A stretch of DNA of 64,000 nt from Atherinomorus stipes (lineage: Eukaryota; Chordata; Actinopteri; Atheriniformes; Atherinidae), in NCBI GenBank assembly GCA_023101725.1, contig JALJCO010000083.1:600501-664500 (forward strand), given 5' to 3'. Position numbers and translations under genes: made by a program. Under the pieces are notes generated by a model that had not been told where the DNA came from, did no database searches, and was given only the letters and a program-made list of their open reading frames with translations. Positions 1 to 12,364 of the stretch are shown here, piece by piece. Within the stretch, counting starts at the first letter, position 1; each line of letters starts with the position of its first letter.

Positions 1-1460
1 TACCTTTTAAGAGCTCATTATTACTGGCTCTCATCATCTTGGTTTCAGTCGTCCATGTTCTGTTATAAATTGTAGTCATTAGGCGCAAAATGGCCCAATT
101 CTGCCTGAAAGTTGAAGTTCCTTCCCAGCAGCGTTTTTGATAAATTGATAGCAGGTCTTTTAATCTCACTGTGCTCCTTTCAGGTCCTCCCAGATGATTG
201 CTCTGTTGATGGGTTCTTTGCAAAGCGCTGTCCTTGTCTCACTGCAATGAGTTTACATCTTTTAGAGCCTACAGTATAAGCACAGCGTTCCTTCAGTGCC
301 GCTTTTAAAGATCAGCCTTTGCTTGTGTATTGGGTATTCAGTTTGGAAAATCTGCAAAGCGATACATTGTGAAATGTTCTTCAGTGGACAGCTGTCTCAA
401 AACATTTAAAATAACATTTTTCAGGTTTCAGGTCAAGATGAACTATTTTCCTTTGTTTTTGTCCATGGTGAAGTTCTTGGAAATTGATGTGGGGAGAAAT
501 GTATCTTCATGTCTGTAATGCCTGGATCAGACTACACGAATTCAGCCTGATTTTGACCAGACAGACATGTTGCTCCGTCATTGCATTTCAGAAGATATCA
601 TCTTTTCCCCGTGACATAATCTACGATGCCTCATGACCACGACACAAAGTTTGGCGTGTGCAATTTTCTTTTTTTTTTTCTTTTTTTGGTCTACGTGCTT
701 CTAGATATCGGCCATTAAGAAGACTCTGTGCACCAGCAGGTAGACTGCTCCGTTGCGCACAGAAACAAACATTACGTGCACTGTTTTAAACATGTTAATA
801 AATGTGTCAAGTTCTGTTTGCAAGATAGACAGCCCATGATGCCCCCCTCAAAAATATATTTACCCTCCTTATTCATGATTTTCATGAACATTTACGAGCA
901 TTAACTTTGGGATCATAGTGATGGGGGGTGTTTTACCAGTCACTATGGGCCATATGAAAAATCCCAAAAGCCTTTTCACAGTGAGAGGAGTTCATTTTTG
1001 CTCACATTGTGAACATTCTTGATGCATGATTAACCCGTGGCCACAAGTTTTTTTTGTTTTTACATTTTACTTCTGTTAATGCAGCAGACAGGCTTGGTAT
1101 GGAGCGTCCGTTGCCATGGTTGACGGCTGCTTGTCCCGATGATCTTGGTGACACCACCCGTTCTTGCAGTGTAGTCATTTGCCAGTACAAGATGCCGAAC
1201 AAATTTATGACACCATGTCTGTTAAGCTGACAAAGCCATAGTCATGAACAACAAAAAAAGAAGTGTGTTTGATCCAGGTGTAAGCGTGGTGAAAGCAGCA
1301 AGTGGCATTTTGGTAACCTGGAAAGCATTTTGATGAGTGTTTAAATCTACCAAAGAGATCTGACAAACTGCATGTAAACCTCATGGAAGTGCTGAAGTTT
1401 GGAAAAAGACTCATCTGAAGTCTTTATACAGCCTGCCTGACTCATATAACAGCTTTGGCT
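1..1460. other. Gene-free stretch, no recognisable feature
   Basis: I see no supported gene, RNA or transposon here. The sequence is AT-rich and unique-looking, with a T-rich run near 668-687. Open frames in it are short, lack recognisable domains and are best read as chance. Confidence 0.5.
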
Positions 1461-1464
1461 ATAA

Positions 1465-2340
1465 AGGAATAGTACACCCAGAGAATGATGTGCATTCATT
1501 TCCTACTCCTCATGCTGAGCAAGACTCTGGAGCACTTTCTTAATATCTCAAATGCGGTCGGAGATCGGACAGGTTTTCATTTTCCCCCAACTTTCATATA
1601 ATGGAGTTCATGGCGACTTAACCAAAAAGGTCCATAAAAATCCACAAAAACTTGTCAATATTCCTCCATACTGCTCGTCCAATAGAATCCAAATGTCCTG
1701 AGTGGGTAGCGTCCAGAATTTACTCAAAACGACACCATTTAGTATATTTGTATAGCCTAAACAGTAGTACATCTAGCTGTCGCGAAGCGTGACCCTGCGG
1801 GTTCACGACACGATGGAAGTCATGACGTTCAGCGCCTACTCTGCTGATAATGTAAGCGCAGAAGAAGAAATTTATTGTTTACACTGTGCTAAGAGCGAAC
1901 GAGCTGCGAACAAACTGGGAGGGGTTGGCTATTGATTTAAAACAAAGAAAGAAAGAAAAAGAGCGCGCAATCTCGTCTGCCGAAGCTTCCGTAGTGTTGT
2001 GAACTCACAAGGGCGCACTTTGCAGCAGCTAGCTGAAGTACTGTTTAGGCTATAAAATATACTAAATGATGTCGATTCAAGTAAATCATGGACGCTACCC
2101 ACGCAGGACACTTGGATTACAGTGGACCAGCGGTATGGAGGAATATTGCCAAGTTTTTGTTGACTTTTATGGACCTTTTTGGTTCAGTTGCCAGTGAACT
2201 CCATTAAATAAAAGTTGGAGGAAATCGAAAACCTATCCGATCTCCGGCTGCATTTGAGATAATAAAGTGATCCAGAGTTTTGCTCAGCATGAGGGTGAGT
2301 AGAAAATGAATGCACATCATTCTGTGGGTGTACTATTCCT
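1465..2340. mobile_element. Foldback TTAA-type MITE (piggyBac-like, non-autonomous)
   Basis: The first ~330 bases are the imperfect reverse complement of the last ~310, with a ~200-base centre. The outer ends read AGGAATAGTACACCCA on the left and the complement on the right. The right end is followed by TTAA at 2341-2344. The left end is preceded by ATAA at 1461-1464, which fits a TTAA target duplication with one mutated base. The ends resemble the widespread teleost repeat starting TTAAAGGGATAGTTCACCC. No transposase frame is present, so it would have moved only with an enzyme supplied in trans. The piggyBac-like assignment is inferred from the TTAA target. Confidence 0.75.
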
Positions 2341-2576
2341 TTAAGGCACTCTCACTTGATATTACTTGGGTAGCCTGCATAGAAGGGAAACTCTTAAGAA
2401 GTTGCATTTATCTATTTATTTCGATAATGTTGTCAGGGTTGTGAATTGATTCTTATCACATGAATTCATTAGATTCTGAGCTTCACCATAATTCAAAATT
2501 GATTCAAAATGATTTTCTAAGTCCAAATTGATTTAAATTTCAGTATTTGTTTGAAGCTTGAAAGAAGAGCAGTCAA

Positions 2577-2772
2577 TGGTCGTGCAGCCCCACTCCTCAG
2601 AGGCTACTGTCCTGCAGGTTTTAGGTGCTTCCCTGCTCCAACACATTTAATTAGAATAAAAAGAAACCAAAAAGTTGTCATCAAGTTCTGCACAATGTCC
2701 CATTTATTTGAATCAGGAGTGTTGAAACAGGGAAACTAAAACCTGCAGGTCAACAGCCCTCCAGGACCATCC
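2577..2772. mobile_element. Short palindromic MITE (CCTGCAGG-type)
   Basis: The left part (GTCCTGCAGGTTTTAGG, then a GCTCCAACAC motif) is mirrored by the right part (GTGTTGAAAC, then AAAACCTGCAGG and CCTCCAGGACC). The order and spacing match the small teleost palindromic repeat that in full form runs from GGGGTGTCCAAA to its complement. A second, right-truncated copy sits at the end of the window (63,747 onward). Boundaries are approximate because the outer termini are degraded. Confidence 0.6.
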
Positions 2773-5546
2773 ATGGCTTAGAGAGTCATATTAAAAAAAA
2801 AAAAAAGATTAGTTACAATACAAATATTCTCAAATAAAATGGAGGCCTAGGATGTCCATCTGGAGCAGTAAAGGATCTGATAAACAGTTACTGCAGAGTA
2901 GCACAGATCCCGAAATGTAGTCGATAACACATTTTTTACCACAGTTTTATAACTACACTTTACATAAAGCTTTTATAGACTCTAGGTGTGTATAATTACT
3001 GTACTAGAGTCTTAAAATGTAGCCTTTCTCCTCACTCATTTACTTCCTATAAGGTTTCAGAGGAAACATCAGTGGAAATCCTCAGTGTTAGGAGTAATGC
3101 AAATACATTGGTTGCAAACACTCTTCCTTTGGATTGCAGCTGTTTTGGAGATGCTGGTCATCATGCAATATGGGCCCAATGACAAATATCCGTAAACCAT
3201 CATGAGTTCCTTCATGAGTTGCTTCGTGTGATTGATTTTCTAAGGTTTCATACAATCACACTGAATCATTTAACTGAAAGTATCTGAAAGGCATGAGTCA
3301 CCTACCGTTCTTTGATTTTGCTGCCAAGCATTAAGACAATCTTGTAAATTTTAAAGTGGTCTTGAGAAATAGTTGTATGGGCTTTCTGAAGGTCTTTTAA
3401 AGTTTGTCTTTGTTAGCCTGTGAGAGAGGCAAATCGCTTTAGTTGTATTTATTGAGAATACCAAACAAAATAAAGTTTGATTGACCAGAAAATTCTCAAA
3501 GCTATAAGCTGAAAGTGAGGCATTTCTCAGAATTGTGTCCTAAAATGTTGAGGGAATTGAGGACAAAAGACGAAATCTCTTTTGCTCTTTGCTTAAAATG
3601 TAAATGCTGTCAATTTTTCATAAGGAATCTTGATTAAGAGAAGAATAAATGTAAAAAGTCTTCTTCCCCCCACCATTTCAAAGGAGTTACAATGTAGAGA
3701 CATGAAGACAAACATCTGTGTTTATCCAAGTTTGCTAACATTAGCTCATATTCCTCCCTCTACATGAATATAGTCATTTAGTTGGCATTCTTCCCTTAGA
3801 CTGTAACTAAGATGTGTTATGCTGCATTGCTTGTGTTCCACATGATTACGTGAAGTGGTGTAATTGTGCTGTAATTAGCCATAATAAGCTGCTGGCAAGC
3901 ATATCCTGGGATACAGGGAAAACTGCCAGAATAGGAAAAATTAGGTGAAAATTAACGCTGTGGGCCTTCGAAGATCAATTTTTGCATCTACAAATTCAAA
4001 CACAAAACAGCATGTTACGCTAATGCTTTGAAGAAAATAAATGAATAAAATCAGAGCAACAAAGATGTAATCCAGGAGCTGAATGCCCTCAGCATCCCTG
4101 CTAATCCAGCCTGATGAACTTGTGGCTTTTGGGTGTTTCAGCCAGCTCTGTGCTGTAAGTAAGCGGTGATGGATGCGGACCGTTATTACAGGGATGCTGA
4201 GTTGTTTTTGCTTCATATAGACAATCAGTGCCAGGAAATAAATTCTCTGAATTCTGGTTTTGCATAAAAACGACGGGAAGAAAAGCTGCTCAGCCTCCGG
4301 CAGAGAGCCCTGTAATCCCACAGCAGGTTCAGATGTCAACAGTTGCAACAAAGCCTCAATTTGTTGCCTGTGGAATTCAGACACTGAATGGAGACACAAA
4401 GAAAACTCACATGTCGTAATTGAAGATTAAAATTAACACACTGCCTTATTAATATTTGGTCTGCTTTAAAGATGCAGGATTTAACTTCTGCCATATTCTC
4501 AGTTCTGCGTCCATCTCTTCCTCTAATAATCTTGTGTTTCTTTGATGAATAAGCCATTGTGCACGTGTTTATATGTATTTGCTAGCATGTGGCGCAGCAC
4601 GTAAAGCAAAACTCTGCTGCAACATCACGTGATGTTTTGGAATAAAAAGTTGTGTAGTTTGGTTTTTCAGCCCTGGGACCCTGCGGGGCACCGGTGGCTC
4701 CATAAATGCACATAATAAATGACCATGGCCATCAAATGAGTCTGGATGAGGATGTTGAAGGATGGAACGTTACATAATTCATCTTTAATTCAGCAGTTTT
4801 GCCTTCCTGCTGTGTTTTTGATGTCTCTGTTGATCATAAGTGTGTCCCAAAGGTCAGTGCTTAGGTGGAGTGACTGGGAAGTGGCTGTGAGGGTTTTATT
4901 CATATCTGCTCACAATTGCATGACCCAGATTTGGTTAAGAATAATCCCATTGTATGATTCCGACAGCCAGAAGACCAAACCCAGCTCATACTTGCATCTT
5001 TCAAAGCATGACCCAGATGAACCTAAATCTCTGTTTTCTGTCATCACTAGCTTGTCAGTCTAATCCTCTTTACTGCTGGTTTCTGTGTATTTACTCACTG
5101 GTGACGACAGAGTAAACCGTCAAAGTTTCTGATGGACAGCCTTATAAATTATTCAAATCAACTCATGCAAAACAAAGATGACACATTTCTCTATGTTCAA
5201 CATTGTCAACACCACCACTCTAGTTCAGGCCAAGCCCCCATGGAGAAAAGATTATTATTATTATATAAATTATAGTATTATAAATTAATAACATTATTAT
5301 TATTATTATTATTATTTAGAGCTTTTAATTTGATTAAAAATCATTGGTGGCATCATGCATACAGAGGCATATGCTAACTTTACCCTTCCCCCCCAAAAAT
5401 AAAAAAAATAAATAAATAAAATGCTGATCAGGCTAGAGGAACTGACCAATCAGAGCTGACTGGGCTTTTTTTTTTTTTTTTTAGACAGGGAGAGGCTTCT
5501 GCTCCTCAGGAAACTCATTAAGCATTCAAAGGCATGTCATGGGGAC
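2773..5546. other. Gene-free stretch with simple repeats
   Basis: No supported gene. A 152-codon minus-strand open frame at 3941-4399 has no recognisable domain and no splice context, so I treat it as chance. An ATT-type array lies near 5290-5317 and a poly-T run near 5467-5482. Confidence 0.45.
5290..5317. repeat. (ATT)n microsatellite
   Basis: About nine uninterrupted trinucleotide units of ATT, with a shorter related run just upstream at about 5252-5265. Confidence 0.85.
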
Positions 5547-5550
5547 TTAA

Positions 5551-6090
5551 AGGTAGAGTCCAAAGTCCCTCCAGCGTTTCTGTTTGCAAACAACAGTATT
5601 CAAACTTAGCGCTCCTCCCTCTCAGGCTAATGGCCGCCTCGTTCTAGCTAGCTTATTCAACGTCAAGCTTCTCCTTCAGAGCTTAGAAGCAGGTACAAGC
5701 CAAACTATTATTAACCCTGGTTTACCAAAGTGCAGTATCTGAAGCTCTTACCTTTTCTTTGATGCATCCACGGTGTTTTCCTTCTTTCTTTTTTTTTCCT
5801 TCGAGTTCGAGTGACTGGCGTCTGCTCCAATCATGAGCTTATTCCCACACAGCGTCATGCTCTTAGCTCTGTCATTGGCTGCCGATATAACCAGAAATCT
5901 CCACCCGGAAACGTCCCGACCAGATTAAAACAATTCAAAAGAGCGAATTACAGGCAGGGGGAGAGAGAGTTGCGTTCAAGCGCACCACGGCACGGGAGTA
6001 GAGGCCCAAAGGCGCGGTTTGAGACGAACTTCACTTGCTGAAGTCTAACGTTTATTTTTTACGGGGGGGGGGGGACTTCAGACTATACCT
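5551..6090. mobile_element. TTAA-flanked MITE, 540 bp
   Basis: The ends are inverted repeats: AGGTAGAGTCCAAAGTCC on the left against AGGTATAGTCTGAAGTCC when the right end is read on the minus strand. TTAA stands immediately outside both ends (5547-5550 and 6091-6094), which is the expected target duplication of a piggyBac-type insertion. The right end includes a run of G at 6063-6074. There is no transposase frame. A 76-codon open frame inside it (5811-6041) has no recognisable domain. Confidence 0.75.
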
Positions 6091-6690
6091 TTAAGTGTCT
6101 CATTTAATGACATTTAAACAGACAGTTTTCTTTATGTTACTTGATGTGTCATTCTTTATTGAGCTTCAGTTAAGTCCATTCCATTTGGTTATAAAGACAG
6201 ACAAAATCTGGGATTTAAGAGTTCTGCTTAATGACACCTAAATGTTTGAAACAGATTTTGCTGTCAGTAAATTAGTGAATGGATGCAGCGCTTTATAACT
6301 TTGAACTCTAAACTGTGTTTGAAGTTTTTAGAGGAACTGATAAAAATGAATGTTATCCTTTATATTCATACATGCTCAGCAAACTAATAGGTCAGGAGAA
6401 CGGCAAGCATAAACAAAATCCAGTTTTGCTGAAGGTACAACTCTTTAAATATGCCATAAAGAAAAGTCAGCAGTCTGTTCTGTCATATAATCCTCGTCTT
6501 TTCCTGGTTTTATCTATTTGGCCCATCCTGGTCATCCTGTTCTGCTCCCAGCATGTTGAATCAACCTTGGGTTGTCTGATTTTTGCCCGTTACCTGACTG
6601 TTTTTTTTTTTTTTTTTTTTTCTTGTATGTAAACCTCACTATGTTTAAGCCCTATCTGGCATCAAATCTTGGCTTTTGGGACCTGAATTT

Positions 6691-7513
6691 TTGGTTACAC
6701 TTCATAATAAGGTCCCTCAGTTAGCATTAGTTAATGCATCATTAAGAATTAATTACCTATTTAATAATATATCAGCAACTATTATTTACTATTAGTATAT
6801 TGGTTTATGCATTAATTAGCTACTAATGAATACTTACTGCTCAGCCTTACTTAATGCATTACTAAGCATAAATATAGTTTTACCAAAAAGGATAGATGTT
6901 TACACTGTACAATAAAAGCCCAAAAAAAGCATTAAGTAATGTTTAATCATGGTTAAGTAATCCTTATGAGACACTCAAATTTATTAAGAGGCTGTGAGGT
7001 CAGGCTACTAATGTAAAGTAATACCTTACTTAAGATCACTTAAGATCAGGTAAGGGCTATCTGATGATATAACAGCACAGTAGATGATTACATAAGACAT
7101 CAATTAATTGCTTATTAATGCCCAGCCAGGTAACGTGCGATATACTGTATAGTGAAGGTTTGCTTATGCATTAGTTAGTTATTACTCAATGCTCATTGAC
7201 TCCAAATAAACACCATTAGCAAATGATTACTCAAGACATTAAGGGCTTACTAAAAAATTAACTAAGATGGTTATTAACGCTAAGTGATGCATAGATAAAA
7301 GTAACTAATCACATATTTCCACTTTTATCAATGCTTAATAATACAATAAGTAAGGTTGAGTAATAAGCATTAAATAAGTGCTAATTAATGCATTAACCAA
7401 TACGCTAACAAATGCTGAGTAACAGAGTACGTTAATATATTACTGAACAGTTAGTTAATGCTCTATAATGCATTAACGCTAATTAAAGGACCTTTATTGT
7501 AAAGTGTTGCCAA
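6691..7513. mobile_element. TTGG...CCAA teleost DNA element (AT-rich, TTAATGCATTA-laden)
   Basis: The left end (TTGGTTACACTTCATAATAA) is the imperfect complement of the right end, which on the minus strand reads TTGGCAACACTTTACAATAA. The interior is made of degenerate repeats around 'agttaatgcattaa'. This is a repeat pattern common in fish genomes, a non-autonomous DNA element with no coding capacity. No clear target duplication is visible, so superfamily is left open. Confidence 0.65.
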
Positions 7514-7570
7514 ATATCTGGATGCTTAATCACTTGTGTTCACCCCTTTAGTTTCTGATGGGGATGTACG

Positions 7571-7598
<28 letters not shown>
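7571..7598. repeat. Poly-C homopolymer, 28 nt
   Basis: Twenty-eight consecutive C residues just downstream of the TTGG/CCAA element. Its length in an assembly should be treated as uncertain. Confidence 0.9.
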
Positions 7599-7601
<3 letters not shown>

Positions 7602-8482
7602 CAATCAGACATCCTAATCTTTTTCACGATGATGGGTCCCTAAAAACTTTTCCACAATTTAAGCCATTTCTAAGCTAAAGAGGGAAGTATGAGCATCCGT
7701 CATTCAGTTCAGATATAATAATTGCTCTTTCATGCTTGCTATGATGATTTTCTTTCTTTTTTCAAAAAAGAAAAACTGCCCCGAGCACAGTACAAGACTT
7801 AGCTATTCTCTGTGAAATGGCAGCGAGCATACCAGGAGATAATCACTGAACAATACCCTGCTGGACTCGAGCTGAGCTGCACTTTGTCCGCATGATTCAG
7901 CTTCACCGTAGGCAAATTATCCCAAAACTGTTGCCTCGTTCTTCTGCTTGAGTAAATGGCTTTTTCATCTGTTCACAACAACAGCTCTCTCCCAAACAGA
8001 GACTCTGCATTCTCCTGGAAAAAAAAAGTCTCTAAGTTCATCCATCACACAGCTCATTTTAGCTTTGTTTTCATTTTTTACCCACATTCTCATCCTCACC
8101 TAAGATGCATGCATGCAGAGGGGGAGCAAGGTAATGGTGGAGGTCACAAATCAATGGCCTATATTTTATAAGCTGTAGCCCTGACAGTATTAGTCAGCTA
8201 CTGCTGCTTTATTGCCTCCAAGCCCTGTTGAGACGGCATGGAGTGCCATTACTGGGTGCTGTTAGATGGCAGGAATATTTTGAACGATACTTTATTAACC
8301 CCTAATGGGAAATATAATTCCTAAATGACAGAATGAAAAAGAGGCTAAAATCAGCAGGTTTCCTTGAATTTACTGGGGTCTTTTGTTTGGAGCTTGTTAA
8401 CAAAAAAAAGTAAATATGTCACGTGGCGCTTTTCTTTTTTTCTTTGTTTTCTTTTTTAAATAATGATTAAAAGAGCTGTTTT
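7599..8482. other. Gene-free stretch
   Basis: Unique-looking sequence with no supported gene. The only long open frame (7956-8171) lacks any recognisable domain. Confidence 0.45.
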
Positions 8483-8486
8483 TTAA

Positions 8487-9185
8487 TGGGGATGCTAGTT
8501 TTTTTTTTTTTTTTTTTTTTTTAACCTGGACCTATTTTCTAGCAGGAAATCCGTTTATTTACTCGCCCAGACAGTTTTGATGTAATTTGAATTCCTGCAG
8601 GAGATCCACTTCAGATCAGAGTATGTCCAATATAATGTAAGTTATGCGGGCAACCGTGCACAGCCTCTAAATAAGGCATTAACTGCCACAAACTCTTTCA
8701 TTTCACCAATGTTTTGTAACGAAACATTAGTAAGACCCCCCCTGTGAGCTCAAAGTGGCTTTGAGTTGCTTATTTATGAGATTTGTCCGTATTTACAGAC
8801 ATTTACTTGCTATGGTGTCGCACAACAGTAATGTAATCAAAGCTGCCGCAGTAAAAATGTCTGTAAATAAGGACAAATCACCACAAAAAAAGCCATTTGA
8901 AGCTGTTTTGAACTCACAGGGGTCTGACTAATGTTTCATAACATAACATCGGTGAAATGAAGGAGTTTATGGCAGATAATACCTTATTTAGAAGCGGCGT
9001 GAGGTTGCCCCATCACTTGCATTATATTGGACATACGCTGATCTGGAGTGGATCTAAATATCTCCTTGATCTCCTAAATATCTAACTTGAAGGAATTCAA
9101 GTTGCACCAAAACTGTCTGGGTGAGTAAATGAATGCATTTCATGCTAGAAAATAGGTCCAGGTTGAAAGAAAATGAACTTCCCCT
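8487..9185. mobile_element. Foldback TTAA-type MITE, family with 'AACCTGGACCT' arms
   Basis: Nearly the whole 699 bp is an imperfect palindrome. The left arm (AACCTGGACCTATTTTCTAG, then motifs ACTCGCCCAGACAG, CAATATAATG, TCTTTCATTTCACC) is mirrored in order on the right. TTAA flanks both ends (8483-8486 and 9186-9189). A run of T inflates the left arm. The same outer arm recurs at 36,893-37,328 and in a half copy at about 38,400-38,633, so the family has at least three members here. No coding capacity. Confidence 0.8.
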
Positions 9186-9328
9186 TTAAGGAAACTTCTG
9201 TTATGTACAGTGATTTACAGAGATGAGACAGAAAGGCAGTATAACAAAAAAAAAAACAAAAAAAAAAAAACAGCTTGTACACATTAAAATTTTGTCCATA
9301 GGAGGACAACTCTTCTGTAAAGAAACGT

Positions 9329-10713
9329 AACTGTATTTTTTGGACGCTAAGTTGCACGAGTCCAAAAGTGCGTAATGAAGAAGAAACAGTCATGTATAAG
9401 TTACACTGGAGCATAAGTTGTATTCATTTATCTGAAATAGGGGAATTTTTCAGATTTTTCATATCTTACTTGTTCGTGCTAAAAATTCCCCCATCACTCC
9501 GATTTCAAAGTTAACCTGTCAATGATCATCAGCATCACAATCAAAGAGGGGGCTCCCTTTTATGGCACAACCAAATAACTGTTACCTTCAATAGTTTTGA
9601 AAATACAGTATTCATAAACAACCTAAAGAAATATGACATCACTCCATGTCTGTATCTGACGCCTTAAAATTCACTGCTGGCCCTTTAAGATGCCTCCTGC
9701 TGTTTCTGACACGCCCACACCATTCATCACAACACTCATGCTCTGGTGGGGCGGAGCTCAGCAAAGGAGGGGGAGGGGCTTCGTGGTATTGGAGGTGCTC
9801 TGCGTTAGCAGCCATTCTGGCAGCCATGTTGGTTTCCACAGGAGATTCAGGGATTTCTGAAATATGCGTGAATGAGTCAAAGTAACCTCCGGGGCATGTT
9901 TCATGGGGAGGGAATGACATGATAATAAAAAGCTCAAAAAAGTCCATTTTGCATTTTACCCCAGACAATAAATACTTTGATAATGCACGGTTTTATTTAA
10001 AGGGACTAGAGGCAGGATAAAGAAATGAGACTCGCGAGTGCTGTGACTGGTGCTGCAGGTAACTGCAGCCACCAGCCAAGCCGACACGGAAGCATGCACA
10101 CAAATACTATAACATAGTTTACTTTGCTGATCGTCTTTTTCTTCGTAGTTCCACTTTTTTGTGTCTTTCAGTTGATCTGGATCGTTTGCTGAGGGCAGAA
10201 GAACCCATAACTGTCCCTTACAATGTTTGAATTCAAAACTGTCGGGGACGCATATGCAGCGTCATTTGACGTCACATCTGCAGGACAGCGTGGGAAATTC
10301 TGCTACCGAATCGCAGCACATTATGCAGCACACAGCCTGTTCAAGGCAACGGAGAGAGACGTGGGTGGGTTCGTTGGTTTTTAACGCTTCATCACCCACT
10401 AGCATTAAAAACTGGACATGCTTGTTTATTCTTTCACAATTCCTGCCTCTAGTGCCTTTAAAAAGGCGGAAAAGCTTAGATATACAGCCAGATGTCCAAA
10501 ACGAACTTCTCTCGCAGAGATAAGGTTATTTTGGGATCTTTGCCCTTGGAGCAGAATATAGTTGTCACAAGCCTACAGTGCCATAATTTGTCTCATATCA
10601 GTCAGGATGAGTTAAAACTTAGAAATATGTTGAATTGTATATATTTTGACATATAAGCTGCATGAGGAGCCAAACTATGAAAAGAAGTGGGACTTACAGT
10701 CCGATAAATACGG
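9329..10713. mobile_element. Degenerate element of the 'TATTTTTTGGACTATAAG' repeat family, composite
   Basis: The left part starts AACTGTATTTTTTGGAC. The right part, on the minus strand, starts AATACCGTATTTATCGGAC and continues with TCATAGTTTGGCTCCTC. These look like the two ends of one element of a teleost repeat carrying 'ggactataagtcgcac'. A fragment with the same TCATAGTTTGGCT motif lies at 60,800-60,880. The interior holds an independent TTAA element at 10,001-10,457. Joining the two ends into one element is inference, and no target duplication was found. Confidence 0.4.
10001..10457. mobile_element. TTAA-flanked MITE, 457 bp, nested
   Basis: Terminal inverted repeats AGGGACTAGAGGCAGGA (left) and AGGCACTAGAGGCAGGA (right, minus strand) differ at one base. 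TTAA flanks both ends (9997-10000 and 10458-10461). The interior is relatively CpG-rich (for example ACTCGCGAG near 10,031). An internal open frame at 10,227-10,523 runs past the right boundary and has no domain, so it is not called. Confidence 0.78.
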
Positions 10714-12356
10714 TATTTGAATAAAGAGGCAATGAAATACCAACCACCTGCCAGCTGGCTGCTGAGTCACTTCATGTCTATAGCAACTGCAAATCCACAG
10801 AAACCATTGCTGGTATGTTGTCCTGGTGGAAGCTCCCCAGTACACCCATCGCCCCAGTACCCAGCACTCTGAAAACTTTTAAAATTGTTTAGCCCTGAAT
10901 CAGCTAATGACTGACAAACACTACAGAACACACACAGTCTTTGTGTTCAGACTGAATTGATAACTGTGGCAGTTTGGCTTCTGACTGAAGGCTGATGTTG
11001 GGTTCTCTAAATGGCCCCCTTGTTCCTCTGAGTCTCCCCATAGCTGCTCCGCCACTGTTTTACATCCCTCTGGCTTTTGGAAATGGTCCGGCTGACCTTT
11101 TTTAAAGATTGGATTGCTAGTGCTTCATTTTGTTCATTGGGTGGCAGGAAATATTTAGTGGGGTAGGAAAAAATGATAAAAGCAATTTAATAAGTCAGCT
11201 ATGTGTGTTGCAGCTGCAGATCTGATTTATTGCTTGACATAAATGTGAACACCATATAGCATCAGCTGATAGATGTTACATCAGCAAGTGCATTCTCTCT
11301 CAATTAGTGTTAAGTGTGCAAACATTGTTACAGGGAGATAATTCACAGAGAGAATACCAGAGATGTTCATTATAATGGATACAATAATGTTTGCAGGGGA
11401 AAAACATTCTCATGTTCAAGAGAGTGAATGCATCAGTGCAAGAGAATATCATGAGACATGAGATTGTTTCTGAGAAAACAAGCTCTGTTTGGCAGTGTCT
11501 GTGGAAATTAAGATATAAATTAATCAGACGTTCATAGGTGCACAGAAAGTCATCTTTTAGTGGAAATAGATAGTTTAATTTTAAATTTCTTCTTTTGTGT
11601 ATGCTAAGGGGAAAAAAGAAATTCAACAGTGAGTTGATAAAGTTGGTAAAACAATGGCATTTTATGACTTAAATCCAAAATGTGTAATCTCGGTCTAAAT
11701 CTAAGGATAAAAAAAAAGAAAAAAAACATTGGTCTCACACAGGCTGTAGCTGCAGTGATGGTAATGGCTTCAGACTGGTCTGACATCTTATTTTACTCCA
11801 GGCTTCTAACCTCCTGATAACCACTTGTTTGTTGGTAAGGTTCCTGTTTTTGCATACAGAGGTGAAACACATTACAGTTTTTCGGGAAATATACGATGGC
11901 AACATCTTATACTGGCTGCTGGGTGACTATTACGTGTGGAAAAGTGTATTCATCACCCAGTAAAGGCTTAGTAAATAAGTCTTAGACAATTGTCTTTCAT
12001 CTTGCATGTGTATGAAGGAAATGGTTCAGAATTTCTGGGAAAAAGACTCAAAGAATCCCTCTGTCACATCATATATAGCACAAGAAATGAAGGTTTAATC
12101 ATACAGTTATCAGTAATCACACCACCAGCTGTCGGTGCATAGTAGTCCATGCTGGCCTGGCTCTATACTGCCCTGAGTTGGAGTGGGACAGCTATTTCCA
12201 ATGACATCAATCCTCAGTGCATGTCACACTGTATGTACAGAGTAGAAAATACAACATATCTAAGTAAAATATTTTTTGAACCCAGAACAAAATGTACCTC
12301 AATATGTAGATATGTAGCATGTTTGCATGTTTTATGGACTCTTATCCTTGTATAAT
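10714..12356. other. Gene-free stretch
   Basis: No supported gene or repeat beyond short homopolymers. Minus-strand open frames near 11,300-11,786 are low-complexity and lysine/phenylalanine-rich, as expected for AT-rich chance frames. Confidence 0.45.
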
Positions 12357-12364
12357 GAAAATAT

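Noticed and set aside
3941..4399. 152-codon minus-strand open frame
   Set aside because: It is one of the longer frames, but it has no recognisable domain, no CpG or codon signal and no convincing splice sites. AT-rich DNA of this length yields such frames by chance.
7571..7598. 28-nt poly-C as a functional motif
   Set aside because: A homopolymer of this type is a common simple repeat and assembly-length artefact. No structure around it suggests function.
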